A DNA stretch of 9,451 bases. It comes from CBDUUP01 sp965370435. GTDB taxonomy: Bacteria > Chloroflexota > Anaerolineae > Anaerolineales > UBA11579. Each line of letters opens with the position of its first letter. The stretch's first letter is position 1. The translations under genes were made by a program, and so were the position numbers. The stretch spans positions 1-9,451 of the forward strand of contig CBDUUP010000159.1 in the NCBI GenBank assembly GCA_965370435.1, given 5' to 3'. The notes under the pieces were generated by a model. That model was given only the letters and a program-made list of their open reading frames with translations, was not told where the DNA came from and did no database searches. Below are positions 1 to 5,766 of this stretch, in pieces.

Positions 1-1041
1 CGTGGCGGTGGGCGGGGGCGGGGGGGTAGGGGTGGGGGGGATGTAGCAGAGGCCGGGTTCGTTGCCCAGGGGGGTGAAGCCATAGGACCAGCGGCAGGTG
101 TTATCCACGGAGGCCAGGGCTTTGAGCGGGTAATCGGCGCTGTTGGCGACCGGCGAACCGGCCTCGGCCAGGGTGAAGTGGTCGTTGTAGTCCATCCAGC
201 CGGGCTGGCGGACGCCTTCATCGGCCCAGACGCTCCAGAAGAACCGGGGAGCGTTGTTGATGAGGGTGTATTTGAAGGCTAATTGGACGACGTTGTCCTC
301 CGAGGGGTGGAGGCGGATCCAGGCGAGGTCGTTGTCGTCGCTGATGTTCTGGCTGAGGTCGAAGACCAGATCGTCGAAGCCGTTCCAGGCTGCGTCGGGG
401 GCGTCTGACTGAACGGGTGTGCTGCCGCCCAGGTCATCGTCGGAGTCCTGCCAGACCTGCATGCCGGAGGCGCTCCAGGCGGTGGAGGAGGGCGATGCGC
501 CGGTGATGAACCAGTCGCCTCGGCCGTCCTCATCCAGGTCAATTTCGACGCCGTAGGCCGCGCTGGAGCCTTGCGGGATGGCGCCTTCCACGTGGACGTT
601 GACGTACAACCAGTCGCCTTCTACCCCGATCTGGCCCAGGATGATGTCGAGGTAGTCCTGGTAGTCCATGGTCTGGGAGGTGAAGGGCCGCTCGAGGAGG
701 TTGATGTTGAAGGTGTCGGCGTTGGCGCGGCGTTCCTCGGCCAGGGCTGCGGAGGAGGCGTCGGAAAGCACGGTGGCGAGGGGGGCGGGGTCGCCGGGCT
801 GGGTGAGGTGGGTGATGGGGGTGTTGGTGGGGATTTGGGTGGCTTCAGGGGGGCTGGTGGGCGAGGGAGGGGGAGGGGTGTCGGCGCTTTCGACAACGTC
901 GGTCGGGACGCTGGTGGGCGGCTGGACTTCGTCGGTTGGGGGCGCTTCGGTGGGGTCAGCCGAGCCGCAAGCGGCGGCCGACAGGATCATTAAGATGGTC
1001 AGGATGAGCAGGGGGTATAGGGGTGTTTTATTTCTTTGCAT
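1..1041 (-). CDS. Secreted lipoprotein paralog A, 3' end outside the window
   Basis: The frame is open from the ATG at 1041 to the window edge (347 codons seen, no stop). The start is supported by AAGGA seven bases upstream and by the MQR-basic N-terminus shared with the two complete paralogs. Residues 8-24 form a hydrophobic signal ending in AAAC (Cys25). The Cys position matches the paralogs, although residue -3 is Ala rather than the usual Leu or Ile, so lipidation is likely but less canonical. A Pro/Thr spacer (about 26-80) leads to the family core (about 95-325), with LERPFTSQTMDYQDYLDI, the acidic EIDLDEDGRGDW motif, AWIRLHPSEDNVVQLAFKYT and a terminal DNTCRW...PGLCYIP segment with two Cys. 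The sequence then enters a Thr/Pro linker, so a C-terminal module probably follows to the left of the window. I do not know the biochemical function; an extracellular or surface-anchored role is inferred. Confidence 0.85.
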   Translation of the reverse strand, partial: MQRNKTPLYPLLILTILMILSAAACGSADPTEAPPTDEVQPPTSVPTDVVESADTPPPPSPTSPPEATQIPTNTPITHLTQPGDPAPLATVLSDASSAALAEERRANADTFNINLLERPFTSQTMDYQDYLDIILGQIGVEGDWLYVNVHVEGAIPQGSSAAYGVEIDLDEDGRGDWFITGASPSSTAWSASGMQVWQDSDDDLGGSTPVQSDAPDAAWNGFDDLVFDLSQNISDDNDLAWIRLHPSEDNVVQLAFKYTLINNAPRFFWSVWADEGVRQPGWMDYNDHFTLAEAGSPVANSADYPLKALASVDNTCRWSYGFTPLGNEPGLCYIPPTPTPPPPPTAT

Positions 1042-1091
1042 AAGAGGTTCCTTTTTTATATGGGGGATTTTGGATGGGGTGCAGCAAGGGG

Positions 1092-1110
1092 TTATTTTAC
1101 CGCAAAATTA
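1092..1110 (-). promoter_or_regulatory. Conserved upstream motif of paralog A (possible promoter core)
   Basis: On the minus strand this reads TTTTGCGGTAAAATAAC, about 55 bases before the ATG. The 4172-5545 gene has TTTGCGGTAAAATTAC about 80 bases before its ATG. TAAAAT would make a reasonable -10 hexamer, but no convincing -35 lies 16-18 bases upstream in either copy. It could equally be an operator. The support is conservation between two paralogs within divergent flanking sequence, not a full promoter match. Confidence 0.35.
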
Positions 1111-1300
1111 TTTTTTTGGGGGGTGGGGAAATTTTTTGCACAAAGAATACAGATACACAAAGTTATTATGTTTTCTTTGTGCCTTTGCAGTAAAGTTTTT
1201 GACCGTTCACCAGTCTCGTTCAAATCGTGAAAACGCATTCCGGTGGGGTTGCGTGGTCGGGGTGGGGTGAAGTTTTTTTATAGCAGCGCTGAAAATGGAG

Positions 1301-1406
1301 TTAGGTGATTGAAAAAGCATTCAAATCACGGTGATTGAAAAAGCATTCAATCACTGGGCAAATGCGCACATCGTAGATTTTTATTTCAACTTTCATATGC
1401 GCATTT
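1301..1406. repeat. Double-palindrome extragenic repeat, copy 1 (hairpin duplicated)
   Basis: It contains a 24-nt perfect hairpin, GTGATTGAA / TTCAATCAC with a 6-nt loop (1331-1354). A second copy at 1305-1329 is imperfect, with one extra A in its 3' arm. They are followed by a longer stem, AAATGCGCA (1360-1368) and TGCGCATTT (1398-1406), enclosing an A+T-rich loop. The same arrangement with one hairpin occurs at 8901-8980, with only a few substitutions. Both copies lie downstream of an array gene and upstream of the next. There is no T-tract after the hairpins on the minus strand, so a classical intrinsic terminator is not clear; an extragenic palindrome family or a protein-binding site fits equally well. 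Confidence 0.8.
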
Positions 1407-1432
1407 GTTAACCTTTGATGAGCAGCGGGGGT

Positions 1433-1440
1433 TAATAATT
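1433..1440. repeat. Target-site duplication of element 1, left copy
   Basis: TAATAATT directly abuts the left inverted repeat, and the identical 8 bases directly follow the right inverted repeat at 4164-4171. Eight base pairs is the duplication length known for IS1595-family elements. Confidence 0.92.
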
Positions 1441-1465
1441 GGCAAGTATCCCTTGACAACACGTA
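1441..1465 (+). repeat. Left terminal inverted repeat of element 1
   Basis: It begins GGCAAGTATCCCTTGAC and ends CACGTA. Against the right end (4139-4163 read on the minus strand) it differs at positions 13, 15, 16, 18 and 19. Against the orphan end at 7254-7278 it differs only at positions 13, 18 and 20. The -35 box of the transposase promoter lies inside it. Confidence 0.93.
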
Positions 1466-1481
1466 AGATTTCTGCTATAAT
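1453..1481 (+). promoter_or_regulatory. Consensus sigma-70 promoter of the transposase
   Basis: TTGACA (1453-1458), a 17-base spacer and TATAAT (1476-1481) make a perfect sigma-70-type promoter reading into the transposase, whose ATG is 45 bases after the -10. The -35 box is part of the left inverted repeat, so transposase binding at this end could also repress its own promoter (inference). Confidence 0.88.
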
Positions 1482-1526
1482 ATGAGTGTAAGAGATTGAT
1501 AAAACGAGACCAAAAAGGCAAAAACG

Positions 1527-2417
1527 ATGACCAAGAAAAAGCAGAAATCGCCGATGCAGAGATACACAATCAAGGACTTTCAAGCGGACTTTCCGAATGA
1601 TGACATTTGCCTGGAGTGGTTGCGCCAGCGGCGATACCCTGAAATGATTGAATGCGAAGGATGCGGGAAGAACGCCAAATACTATCGCATCAAAGCCAGA
1701 AAAGTTTATGGTTGCGAATGGTGCGGTCATCAAATTTCACCTACTGCTAACACAATATTCCACAAGTCGCGAACGGTTTTGACGACCTGGTTTTATACGA
1801 TTTACTTGCTGGCGCAAACCAGAGGCGGCATTTCTGCAAAGCAGATTGAACGAGAGACGGGCGTTACTTACAAAACGGCTTGGAGAATGTGCAACCAAAT
1901 CCGCAAGATGCTTGACGAAAATATTGACCCCTTCACTGGTGAGACCGAGATTGACGAGTCTTACTTTGGCGGCAAGCGCAAGGGTAAACGAGGACGCGGG
2001 GCGGCTGGAAAAACCGCCGTTGTAGGTATCGCCAATCGGCAAGAGGGCAAGATTGAGGCGATTGCAGTTCCCAATACTCAGCGAAAGACAATTTTCCCAA
2101 TCATTGAAAGTGAAGTCGAAAAAGGTACGCAGATTTACACGGACGAATACAGCGTTTATAACACGCTTGAGAAGATAGGATACAAGCACGACAAGGTTTT
2201 GCATTCCCACAATATCTACGTTATGGGGAACGTTCACACCAACACGGTAGAAGGTTTCTGGTCTCTGTGCAAGAATGGGATTAGAGGCGTTTTTCATAGT
2301 GTAAGCCCTAAGTATCTCCAAAACTACTTAGATGAGTATGCTTTCCGATACAATCACCGGAACGATGTTACTCCGATGTTTCTGACTTTTTTGAACCGGG
2401 CGGCCCAAAAAGTTTAG
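1527..2417 (+). CDS. tnpA: IS1595-family transposase (zinc ribbon plus DDE domain)
   Basis: This 296-residue protein catalyses excision and insertion of element 1 by acting on its terminal inverted repeats. An N-terminal zinc ribbon uses C43-x2-C46 and C63-x2-C66. A helix-turn-helix-like stretch follows (about 101-127, GISAKQIERETGVTYKTAW). The catalytic core has D143 in ETEIDESYFGG followed by a basic loop (KRKGKRGRG), D206 in YTDEYSVY, and H237-T-N-T-V-E242-G-F-W with K249, the 'N/E plus K' arrangement typical of IS1595/ISXO2-like enzymes. The C-terminus YAFRYNHR is also family-typical. Length and motifs suggest an intact enzyme. The ribosome site before the ATG is weak (AAAGG, nine bases upstream), which may limit expression. 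Its TAG overlaps the stop codon of the convergent gene 2414-2899. Confidence 0.95.
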   Translation: MTKKKQKSPMQRYTIKDFQADFPNDDICLEWLRQRRYPEMIECEGCGKNAKYYRIKARKVYGCEWCGHQISPTANTIFHKSRTVLTTWFYTIYLLAQTRGGISAKQIERETGVTYKTAWRMCNQIRKMLDENIDPFTGETEIDESYFGGKRKGKRGRGAAGKTAVVGIANRQEGKIEAIAVPNTQRKTIFPIIESEVEKGTQIYTDEYSVYNTLEKIGYKHDKVLHSHNIYVMGNVHTNTVEGFWSLCKNGIRGVFHSVSPKYLQNYLDEYAFRYNHRNDVTPMFLTFLNRAAQKV

Positions 2418-2899
2418 CGAGCAACAAATAGACTAAGAACTAATAGCAATGCCATAATGGAGAAAAAAATATACTCAGTCTTTTTTAATCTGTCGCTCTT
2501 TTGTTTTATAATCGCTTTATTTTTTTCTATACGATCTAAATAATTGGCAATAAGTTGATTTATGGCATCGGGCATTTCCAAATCAAGAATTGCTTCATCA
2601 ACGCCTTTCCAGGTGGCTTTAAAGGCTCCACGATAATCTTGTGGCCGAAATGTCCATAATGTAAAACCTACCAATACAAGATATAAAACAAATACAGCAA
2701 CTAGTCCTATCTTGTATACTAAGGGTTGAGGCTCTGTTATTAAAGCCACTTGCAAAACTCCAAATAGTGTTAGAATTAAACTTGAATTGGACAACAAGCT
2801 CATCGCTTTATTGTCCAATATATCTCCAGCACTATAAACTTGGTCATATATTTGCTTGATTTCGCTTAGTGCCAATTCTTCCTTACTAAAATTGCTCAT
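2414..2899 (-). CDS. Passenger membrane protein, three TM segments and a basic helix
   Basis: This 161-residue protein of unknown function has a polar helical N-terminus (1-30), TM1 (about 36-54), TM2 (about 62-84) and a cytoplasm-like acidic/basic helical stretch (about 95-141, containing ANYLDRIEKNKAIIKQKSDR). TM3 (about 142-160) ends almost at the C-terminus. 'Two TM, long helix, one TM' resembles small membrane effectors such as the SLATT or PycTM groups of nucleotide-signalling defence systems, but this is a resemblance of layout only and I cannot confirm homology. The ATG at 2899 has GGAG eight bases upstream. It ends convergently against the transposase with overlapping stops (2414-2417). 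Its start is divergent from 2923-3162, with only 23 bases between them. It could be the last gene of a long transcript from the right-end promoter. Confidence 0.82.
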   Translation of the reverse strand: MSNFSKEELALSEIKQIYDQVYSAGDILDNKAMSLLSNSSLILTLFGVLQVALITEPQPLVYKIGLVAVFVLYLVLVGFTLWTFRPQDYRGAFKATWKGVDEAILDLEMPDAINQLIANYLDRIEKNKAIIKQKSDRLKKTEYIFFSIMALLLVLSLFVAR

Positions 2900-2922
2900 A
2901 TCAAACTCTCCAGGGAAATACT

Positions 2923-3162
2923 ATGTCTTCTAAATCAGATGAAAAGCCTACCGAAAAACCTGTCAAAAAGCCTACCGAAAAACCCGTCAAAAAGCCTACC
3001 GAAAAACCTGTCAAAAAGCCTGTTGAGCGGGCTAAAAAAACAACCGCAACCGAAAAGCCTCCAACCCCAAAGCCCTCTGACTTTAGCGTTGAGCCTGAGC
3101 CTAAGCCTAAGCCGAAACCATCAGATGATGGAGAATTAATAACTAAGAGAAAAGAGAAATAA
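2923..3162 (+). CDS. Small Lys/Pro-rich repeat protein (passenger)
   Basis: This 79-residue, strongly basic, presumably disordered protein begins MSSKSDEKP and then has three KPTEKPVK octads, a KPVERAKK variant, and a Pro/Glu/Lys tail (PEPKPKPKPSDD) ending in KRKEK. No fold, TM segment or signal is visible. AGGG eight bases before the ATG is a usable ribosome site. It is the only cargo gene in element 1 on the transposase strand, lying between two minus-strand genes. Low-complexity composition makes the coding call less certain: it could be an artefact opposite a long untranslated part of a minus-strand transcript. A linker or nucleic-acid-binding role is a guess from charge alone. Confidence 0.55.
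   Translation: MSSKSDEKPTEKPVKKPTEKPVKKPTEKPVKKPVERAKKTTATEKPPTPKPSDFSVEPEPKPKPKPSDDGELITKRKEK
2944..3015 (+). repeat. Three tandem 24-bp units encoding KPTEKPVK
   Basis: The unit begins AAGCCTACCGAAAAAC and occurs three times in a row. The middle copy differs by one C for T, which is synonymous (GTC context, proline codon). A partial fourth unit continues as AAGCCTGTTGAG. The period is a multiple of three, so copy-number change by slippage would keep the frame. Confidence 0.93.
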
Positions 3163-3173
3163 CAACAGCACTT

Positions 3174-3320
3174 CTAATCAGCATTCTTCTTCTTTTTCTT
3201 CTTCAAGGGCTTCGTAACCTTACGAAGCGCGTTGAAAAAGTCGTCTCTGGTAAAGACCATGCCGCCCCCCTTGTTTTCGGAGCGCATTGGTTTCTTTTTC
3301 TTGCGTTTGGGGTCGTTCAT
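3174..3320 (-). CDS. Small Lys-rich protein coupled to the upstream membrane gene
   Basis: This is a 48-residue basic protein. It has a Lys/Arg cluster at residues 5-10, a short ordered-looking core (about 21-37, MVFTRDDFFNALRKVTKP) and a run of six Lys near the C-terminus. I chose the ATG at 3320, not the longer reading frame from 3410, because AAGGAG lies nine bases upstream and the ATG overlaps the TGA of 3317-4105 as ATGA, a classic translational-coupling arrangement. The pair is therefore expected to be made together. No family is recognised. A soluble partner, inhibitor or nucleic-acid-binding peptide are all possible. It ends 11 bases from the convergent gene 2923-3162. Confidence 0.72.
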   Translation of the reverse strand: MNDPKRKKKKPMRSENKGGGMVFTRDDFFNALRKVTKPLKKKKKKNAD

Positions 3321-4105
3321 CTTTTGGTTCTCCTTATCAGTCTCACAATCCACGAACTGCGCTTCTCGAATGTAATCCCTTCCCCCTCCTCGTTCCGAAT
3401 CCTCACCCAAAAATATCTCTTTACCCGGTCACCCCTAAGCTCAATGCAGACATCTATTACTTTAGAAGTCAATTTCAGGCTTTCGTCTATCATATTCTGA
3501 AATTTATAATTTTCGTTGGTATACACATACCAAGAATTTCCATCCTCGGGTTTGGACACAATATCTAGGGTTTCGTTTGACCCGTCTGATCTAATCCGCC
3601 TTCTAATTATTTCTTGAATATGATTATTTGACTGAGGTTCAGCCGAGCCAGCCCACCGCCCAACCAGCGAATCGTGTTCTATATTTCCTTTATCATCATA
3701 ATAGGTAAGAATAGCGCGTACATTGTTTCCGTGATTTTTCTCAGTTCCTTTTTTTGGTTCATTAATAAATATGGCCTGCGCATAATAGGTCTCTCTTGAT
3801 TTGACCTGCTCTCCTTTTTCGGACAAAATAAAAGGTTTCTTTGACAACATCCCGCCCTTTCTTACTTTAGTTTCTTTCAACTTTATGTTTGGTGTACGAT
3901 CCCACATTAACTTATCTAATTTTATAATTCGGTTAAAAGCAAGATAGGCAAAAAAGAATAATGCCCCTATAGCTATAAATTGCCAGGGAACCTCAGGCAT
4001 AAAGCCTGTGGCATCTAAATAAAACGAAGCTACAGTGACTGCGAAGTTAATCACTTCCAGCCCCCAAAATAACCAACTGGTCTCTTTGTTTCCTCTTTCA
4101 TCCAC
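3317..4105 (-). CDS. Passenger membrane protein, 2TM plus soluble beta-rich domain
   Basis: This 262-residue protein of unknown function has TM1 at about 11-30 and TM2 at about 41-60, then a basic stretch and a mostly beta-strand soluble domain (about 104-245). Visible landmarks in that domain are ETYYAQAIFINEP, NVRAILTYYDDKGNIEHDS, GRWAGSAEP and DVCIELRGDRVKRYFWVRI. The alternation suggests an immunoglobulin-like sandwich, and no catalytic motif is obvious. The C-terminus is basic (RLIRRTKR). The start is GTG at 4105, with GGAGG six bases upstream; no in-frame ATG fits as well. It is the first cargo gene behind the promoter at the right end of element 1 and is coupled by ATGA overlap to the small gene 3174-3320. 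The 6405-7220 protein of element 2 has the same layout. Confidence 0.85.
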   Translation of the reverse strand: MDERGNKETSWLFWGLEVINFAVTVASFYLDATGFMPEVPWQFIAIGALFFFAYLAFNRIIKLDKLMWDRTPNIKLKETKVRKGGMLSKKPFILSEKGEQVKSRETYYAQAIFINEPKKGTEKNHGNNVRAILTYYDDKGNIEHDSLVGRWAGSAEPQSNNHIQEIIRRRIRSDGSNETLDIVSKPEDGNSWYVYTNENYKFQNMIDESLKLTSKVIDVCIELRGDRVKRYFWVRIRNEEGEGITFEKRSSWIVRLIRRTKR

Positions 4106-4122
4106 GATTCACCTCCCTCAAT

Positions 4123-4150
4123 ATTATACCCCACTCTATACGTGACGCAA
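4123..4150 (-). promoter_or_regulatory. Inward promoter in the right end of element 1
   Basis: On the minus strand TTGCGT (4150-4145), a 16-base spacer and TATAAT (4128-4123) read into the cargo gene starting at 4105. The -35 box lies inside the right inverted repeat. The -10 to start distance is short (17 bases), but a GGGAGGTG ribosome site fits within it. The spacing is one short of optimal, so moderate strength is expected. Confidence 0.7.
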
Positions 4151-4163
4151 GGGGATACTTGCC
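4139..4163 (-). repeat. Right terminal inverted repeat of element 1
   Basis: Read on the minus strand it begins GGCAAGTATCCCCTTGCG and ends CACGTA. It matches the left end at 20 of 25 positions and the orphan end at 7254-7278 at 21 of 25. It is directly followed by the TAATAATT duplication. Confidence 0.93.
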
Positions 4164-4171
4164 TAATAATT
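4164..4171. repeat. Target-site duplication of element 1, right copy
   Basis: TAATAATT is identical to 1433-1440. The adjacent bases 4172-4174 are the TAA stop of the lipoprotein gene, so the insertion fell immediately after the coding region. Confidence 0.92.
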
Positions 4172-5545
4172 TTATGGGCCCAGGCAGGGTGAAGGCTCTG
4201 AAGCGCCGTTGCGAGCGCCGCACCAGTAGTCGGTAACATCATGGTTGCCGGTAAACTGATTGAGATTCGCCAGCATCTTCCAGGTGAAACTCCAGATGGG
4301 TGGAGAACCCTGCTCCCCGGCAGTTCCGGTAGCGGAGCAGCCATCGGCGCTCACGGTCCCGTTCACTGCATAAGTCATACCCCCATCCAAGAAAGTGGCG
4401 AAGATCGTGTTCCCGTTCTGGGTGGCGCTCATCGGCGCTCCGTTAGGGCCGCCGTCTATCCAGATCGTCCAGGCGCCGTTCCAATCGCATGGGGGTTTGG
4501 TGGGGGTCGGCGTGGATGGAATGAGGCACACCCCCGGCTCGGCGCCGGAGGGCACAAATCCGAAGGCCCAACGGCAGGTATTGTCTACCAGAGCCAGAGC
4601 CTTGAGTGGATATTGGCTGCTGCCGCTTAAAGGCGAACCTGCCTCGGCAGAAGTGAAGTGATCGTGATAGTCGAACCAGGCAGCTTCGCCCAGGCTTTCA
4701 TCCGCCCAGCCTCCCCAAAGGAAATCAGAATCCGAGTCGATAAGGGAATGTTTAAACGCCAACTGCACCCGGTCGGGATCAGATGGGTCGCGGCGGATCC
4801 AGGCGGCGTCGGGGTCGGGGCCAAAGCCGTGATCGAAGACCAGGTCATCATAACCGTCAAGGTTGGGATCTGGCGCATCGGAGAGCATCGGGGCAGCGCC
4901 CCCGACGTCATTATTGGCATCCCGGTAGGCGCGCACTCCATCGGTGGTCCAATCCGATGAAGGAGGAACCAGGCCGGCGATCAGCCAATCTCCGCGCCCG
5001 TCCAGGTCGAGGTCTATCTCCACCCCGTAAGTTGCTTGAGAGTCAGCCGGGGGAGCGCCCTCCATAAAGATGGTGATGTAGACCCAGGGTGCGCTCAGGC
5101 TGAGTTCAGCGCGGATGATGTCGAGGTGAGCTTGATAGTCCATGACTTCGGAAGTGAAGGGGCGTTCCAGTTGATTGGCGGAGAAGTTTTCGAAGACCGC
5201 GCGGCGCTCACCGGCAAACGCCTGGGAGGAGCTGTCGGTGATCCAACTGCCAATAGAGCCGGGTTCTCCGGGGCGGGTGAGGTGGGCGAGGGTGAGGGAA
5301 AGGGTGAGAGTGTCCGCCGGGGTGAGGGTGGCTCCCGCTGGGGTGAGGGTGGTCCCCATTAGGGCGGTAGCTGGAGGGGAGCCGCCGCTTTCGGCGAGGC
5401 TGGTCTGGACGGCAGAGGTGCGCAGGGCGGCTTCGTTAACCGGCGAGGGAGTGGGGAGGTCGCTTGGCCCGCAGGCCATGATGACCAGGATCAGGACGAA
5501 GACCGCGCTGAACAAATTATTAGCCGAAGATCTTTTTCTTTGCAT
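4172..5545 (-). CDS. Secreted lipoprotein paralog B with a unique W/G-rich C-terminal domain
   Basis: This 457-residue protein starts at the ATG at 5545, chosen over an upstream in-frame start at 5578 because GGAGG lies eight bases before it and the N-terminus MQRKRSS matches paralog C. A hydrophobic signal (about 9-24) ends in VIMAC, a good lipobox with Cys25. A Ser/Thr/Pro spacer runs to about 85. The family core (about 95-335) has LERPFTSEVMDYQAHLDI, EIDLDLDGRGDW, AWIRRDPSDPDRVQLAFKHS and DNTCRWAF...PGVCLIP. After a short TPTPTKPP linker comes a roughly 105-residue domain (353-457) beginning CDWNGAWTIW, with several Gly and Trp and four Cys. It looks like a small all-beta domain unrelated to the SdrD_B-like tails of the neighbours. 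Function is unknown; extracellular attachment to lipid and ligand binding by the tail are inferred. Confidence 0.9.
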   Translation of the reverse strand: MQRKRSSANNLFSAVFVLILVIMACGPSDLPTPSPVNEAALRTSAVQTSLAESGGSPPATALMGTTLTPAGATLTPADTLTLSLTLAHLTRPGEPGSIGSWITDSSSQAFAGERRAVFENFSANQLERPFTSEVMDYQAHLDIIRAELSLSAPWVYITIFMEGAPPADSQATYGVEIDLDLDGRGDWLIAGLVPPSSDWTTDGVRAYRDANNDVGGAAPMLSDAPDPNLDGYDDLVFDHGFGPDPDAAWIRRDPSDPDRVQLAFKHSLIDSDSDFLWGGWADESLGEAAWFDYHDHFTSAEAGSPLSGSSQYPLKALALVDNTCRWAFGFVPSGAEPGVCLIPSTPTPTKPPCDWNGAWTIWIDGGPNGAPMSATQNGNTIFATFLDGGMTYAVNGTVSADGCSATGTAGEQGSPPIWSFTWKMLANLNQFTGNHDVTDYWCGARNGASEPSPCLGP

Positions 5546-5600
5546 GGAAGCATCCTCCAGGGAAGGGTGAAAGTTCACTCAGAATCCTTTGAAGGGATAA
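5546..5600 (-). promoter_or_regulatory. 5' leader of paralog B, conserved with paralog C
   Basis: Two blocks keep exactly the same distance to the ATG in both genes. TTTCACCCTTCCCTGGAGG ends eight bases before the start and contains the ribosome site. TATCCCTTCAA sits about 44 bases upstream of the ATG (5589-5599 here, 8886-8896 in paralog C). The sequence between the blocks is not conserved. The outer block could be a promoter-proximal or regulatory site; fixed spacing suggests a function, but recent duplication of the genes would also explain it. Confidence 0.5.
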
Positions 5601-5746
5601 GAGTTTGAGGTTCATCTAGGAGTAATTTTACCGCAAATTGGCGATATGGGGAGATTTTTTTTAACATCAAGACACGAAGGTACGAAGTTTTTTTGATCTG
5701 CGTGAAAGGGGCGACTCAGCGACTGAAGTCGCGCGAACTTTTACGA

Positions 5747-5766
5747 AGTCCGCCCTTCGGCGGACT
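5747..5766. repeat. Extragenic hairpin with TTC-G tetraloop
   Basis: AGTCCGCC (5747-5754), loop CTTC and GGCGGACT (5759-5766) form an eight-pair perfect stem closed as C-UUCG-G, a very stable loop type. Neither side has a proper T-tract (GAAAAACGGATTTT follows on the plus strand), so it is not a clear intrinsic terminator. It resembles the small G+C-rich palindromes scattered between genes in many genomes. It could still terminate transcription from element 2 cargo reading leftwards. Confidence 0.6.

Larger units (their letters stand above)
1042..1440. other. Intergenic region upstream of paralog A
   Basis: No credible gene lies here. From right to left it holds the 8-bp target duplication of element 1, a double-palindrome repeat (1301-1406), a G-rich stretch with no recognised feature, and the probable promoter and leader of paralog A. 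In the leader, ATTTTACCGCAAA at about 1094-1107 is almost identical to a site upstream of the 4172-5545 gene (about 5625-5637). A 9-bp inverted repeat, CACAAAGAA (1139-1147) and TTCTTTGTG (1173-1181), sits in a CACAAAG-rich patch similar to common extragenic patches; a degenerate version occurs at 5666-5690. Before element 1 inserted, this region ran directly from the stop of the 4172-5545 gene to the start of paralog A, a gap of about 400 bases. Confidence 0.7.
1441..4163 (+). mobile_element. IS1595-family transposon with passenger genes (element 1)
   Basis: The element is 2723 bp, bounded by imperfect inverted repeats (20 of 25 positions match, the outer 12 exactly) and an exact 8-bp target duplication. 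It holds an apparently intact zinc-ribbon DDE transposase at the left and four other genes, so it is much longer than a simple IS1595-type IS of about 1 kb. IS1595 relatives that carry unrelated passenger genes are known as transporter IS. The interior is A+T-richer than the surrounding lipoprotein genes, especially in the cargo. Insertion occurred one base-pair step beyond the TAA stop of the 4172-5545 gene, leaving that gene intact. The intact ends, duplication and transposase suggest a fairly recent insertion. Confidence 0.92.

Noticed and set aside
1191..1200. TAAAGTTTTT identical to the bases following the element 2 end (7279-7288), as a possible target duplication
   Set aside because: No inverted repeat follows it at 1199, the region belongs to the paralog A promoter area with the common CACAAAG-type patch, and a 10-base A+T-rich match can arise by chance.
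571..1270. Plus-strand frames 571-993 and 668-1270
   Set aside because: They are mirrors of the paralog A coding region with Gly/Val-rich low-complexity translations; no family features and no start signals.
1301..1406. Repeated hairpins as a CRISPR array
   Set aside because: There are only two adjacent hairpins separated by a single base, with no spacers and no cas genes.
1737..2321. Minus-strand frame opposite the transposase
   Set aside because: The plus-strand frame has all transposase motifs; the opposite frame shows no recognisable domain or ribosome site.
2786..2819. Inverted repeat ATTGGACAA / TTGTCCAAT as an operator
   Set aside because: It is inside the coding region of 2414-2899 and covers repeated Leu-Asp/Leu-Ser-Asn codons; no support for a regulatory role.
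3209..3228. GCTTCGTAA / TTACGAAGC palindrome as a terminator
   Set aside because: It lies inside the coding region of the small gene 3174-3320, has only a 2-base centre and no T-tract on the sense strand.
3321..3410. Longer N-terminus for the small gene, starting at 3410
   Set aside because: The extra 30 codons overlap the conserved-looking end of 3317-4105 in another frame and lack a ribosome site, whereas the ATG at 3320 has AAGGAG and an ATGA overlap.
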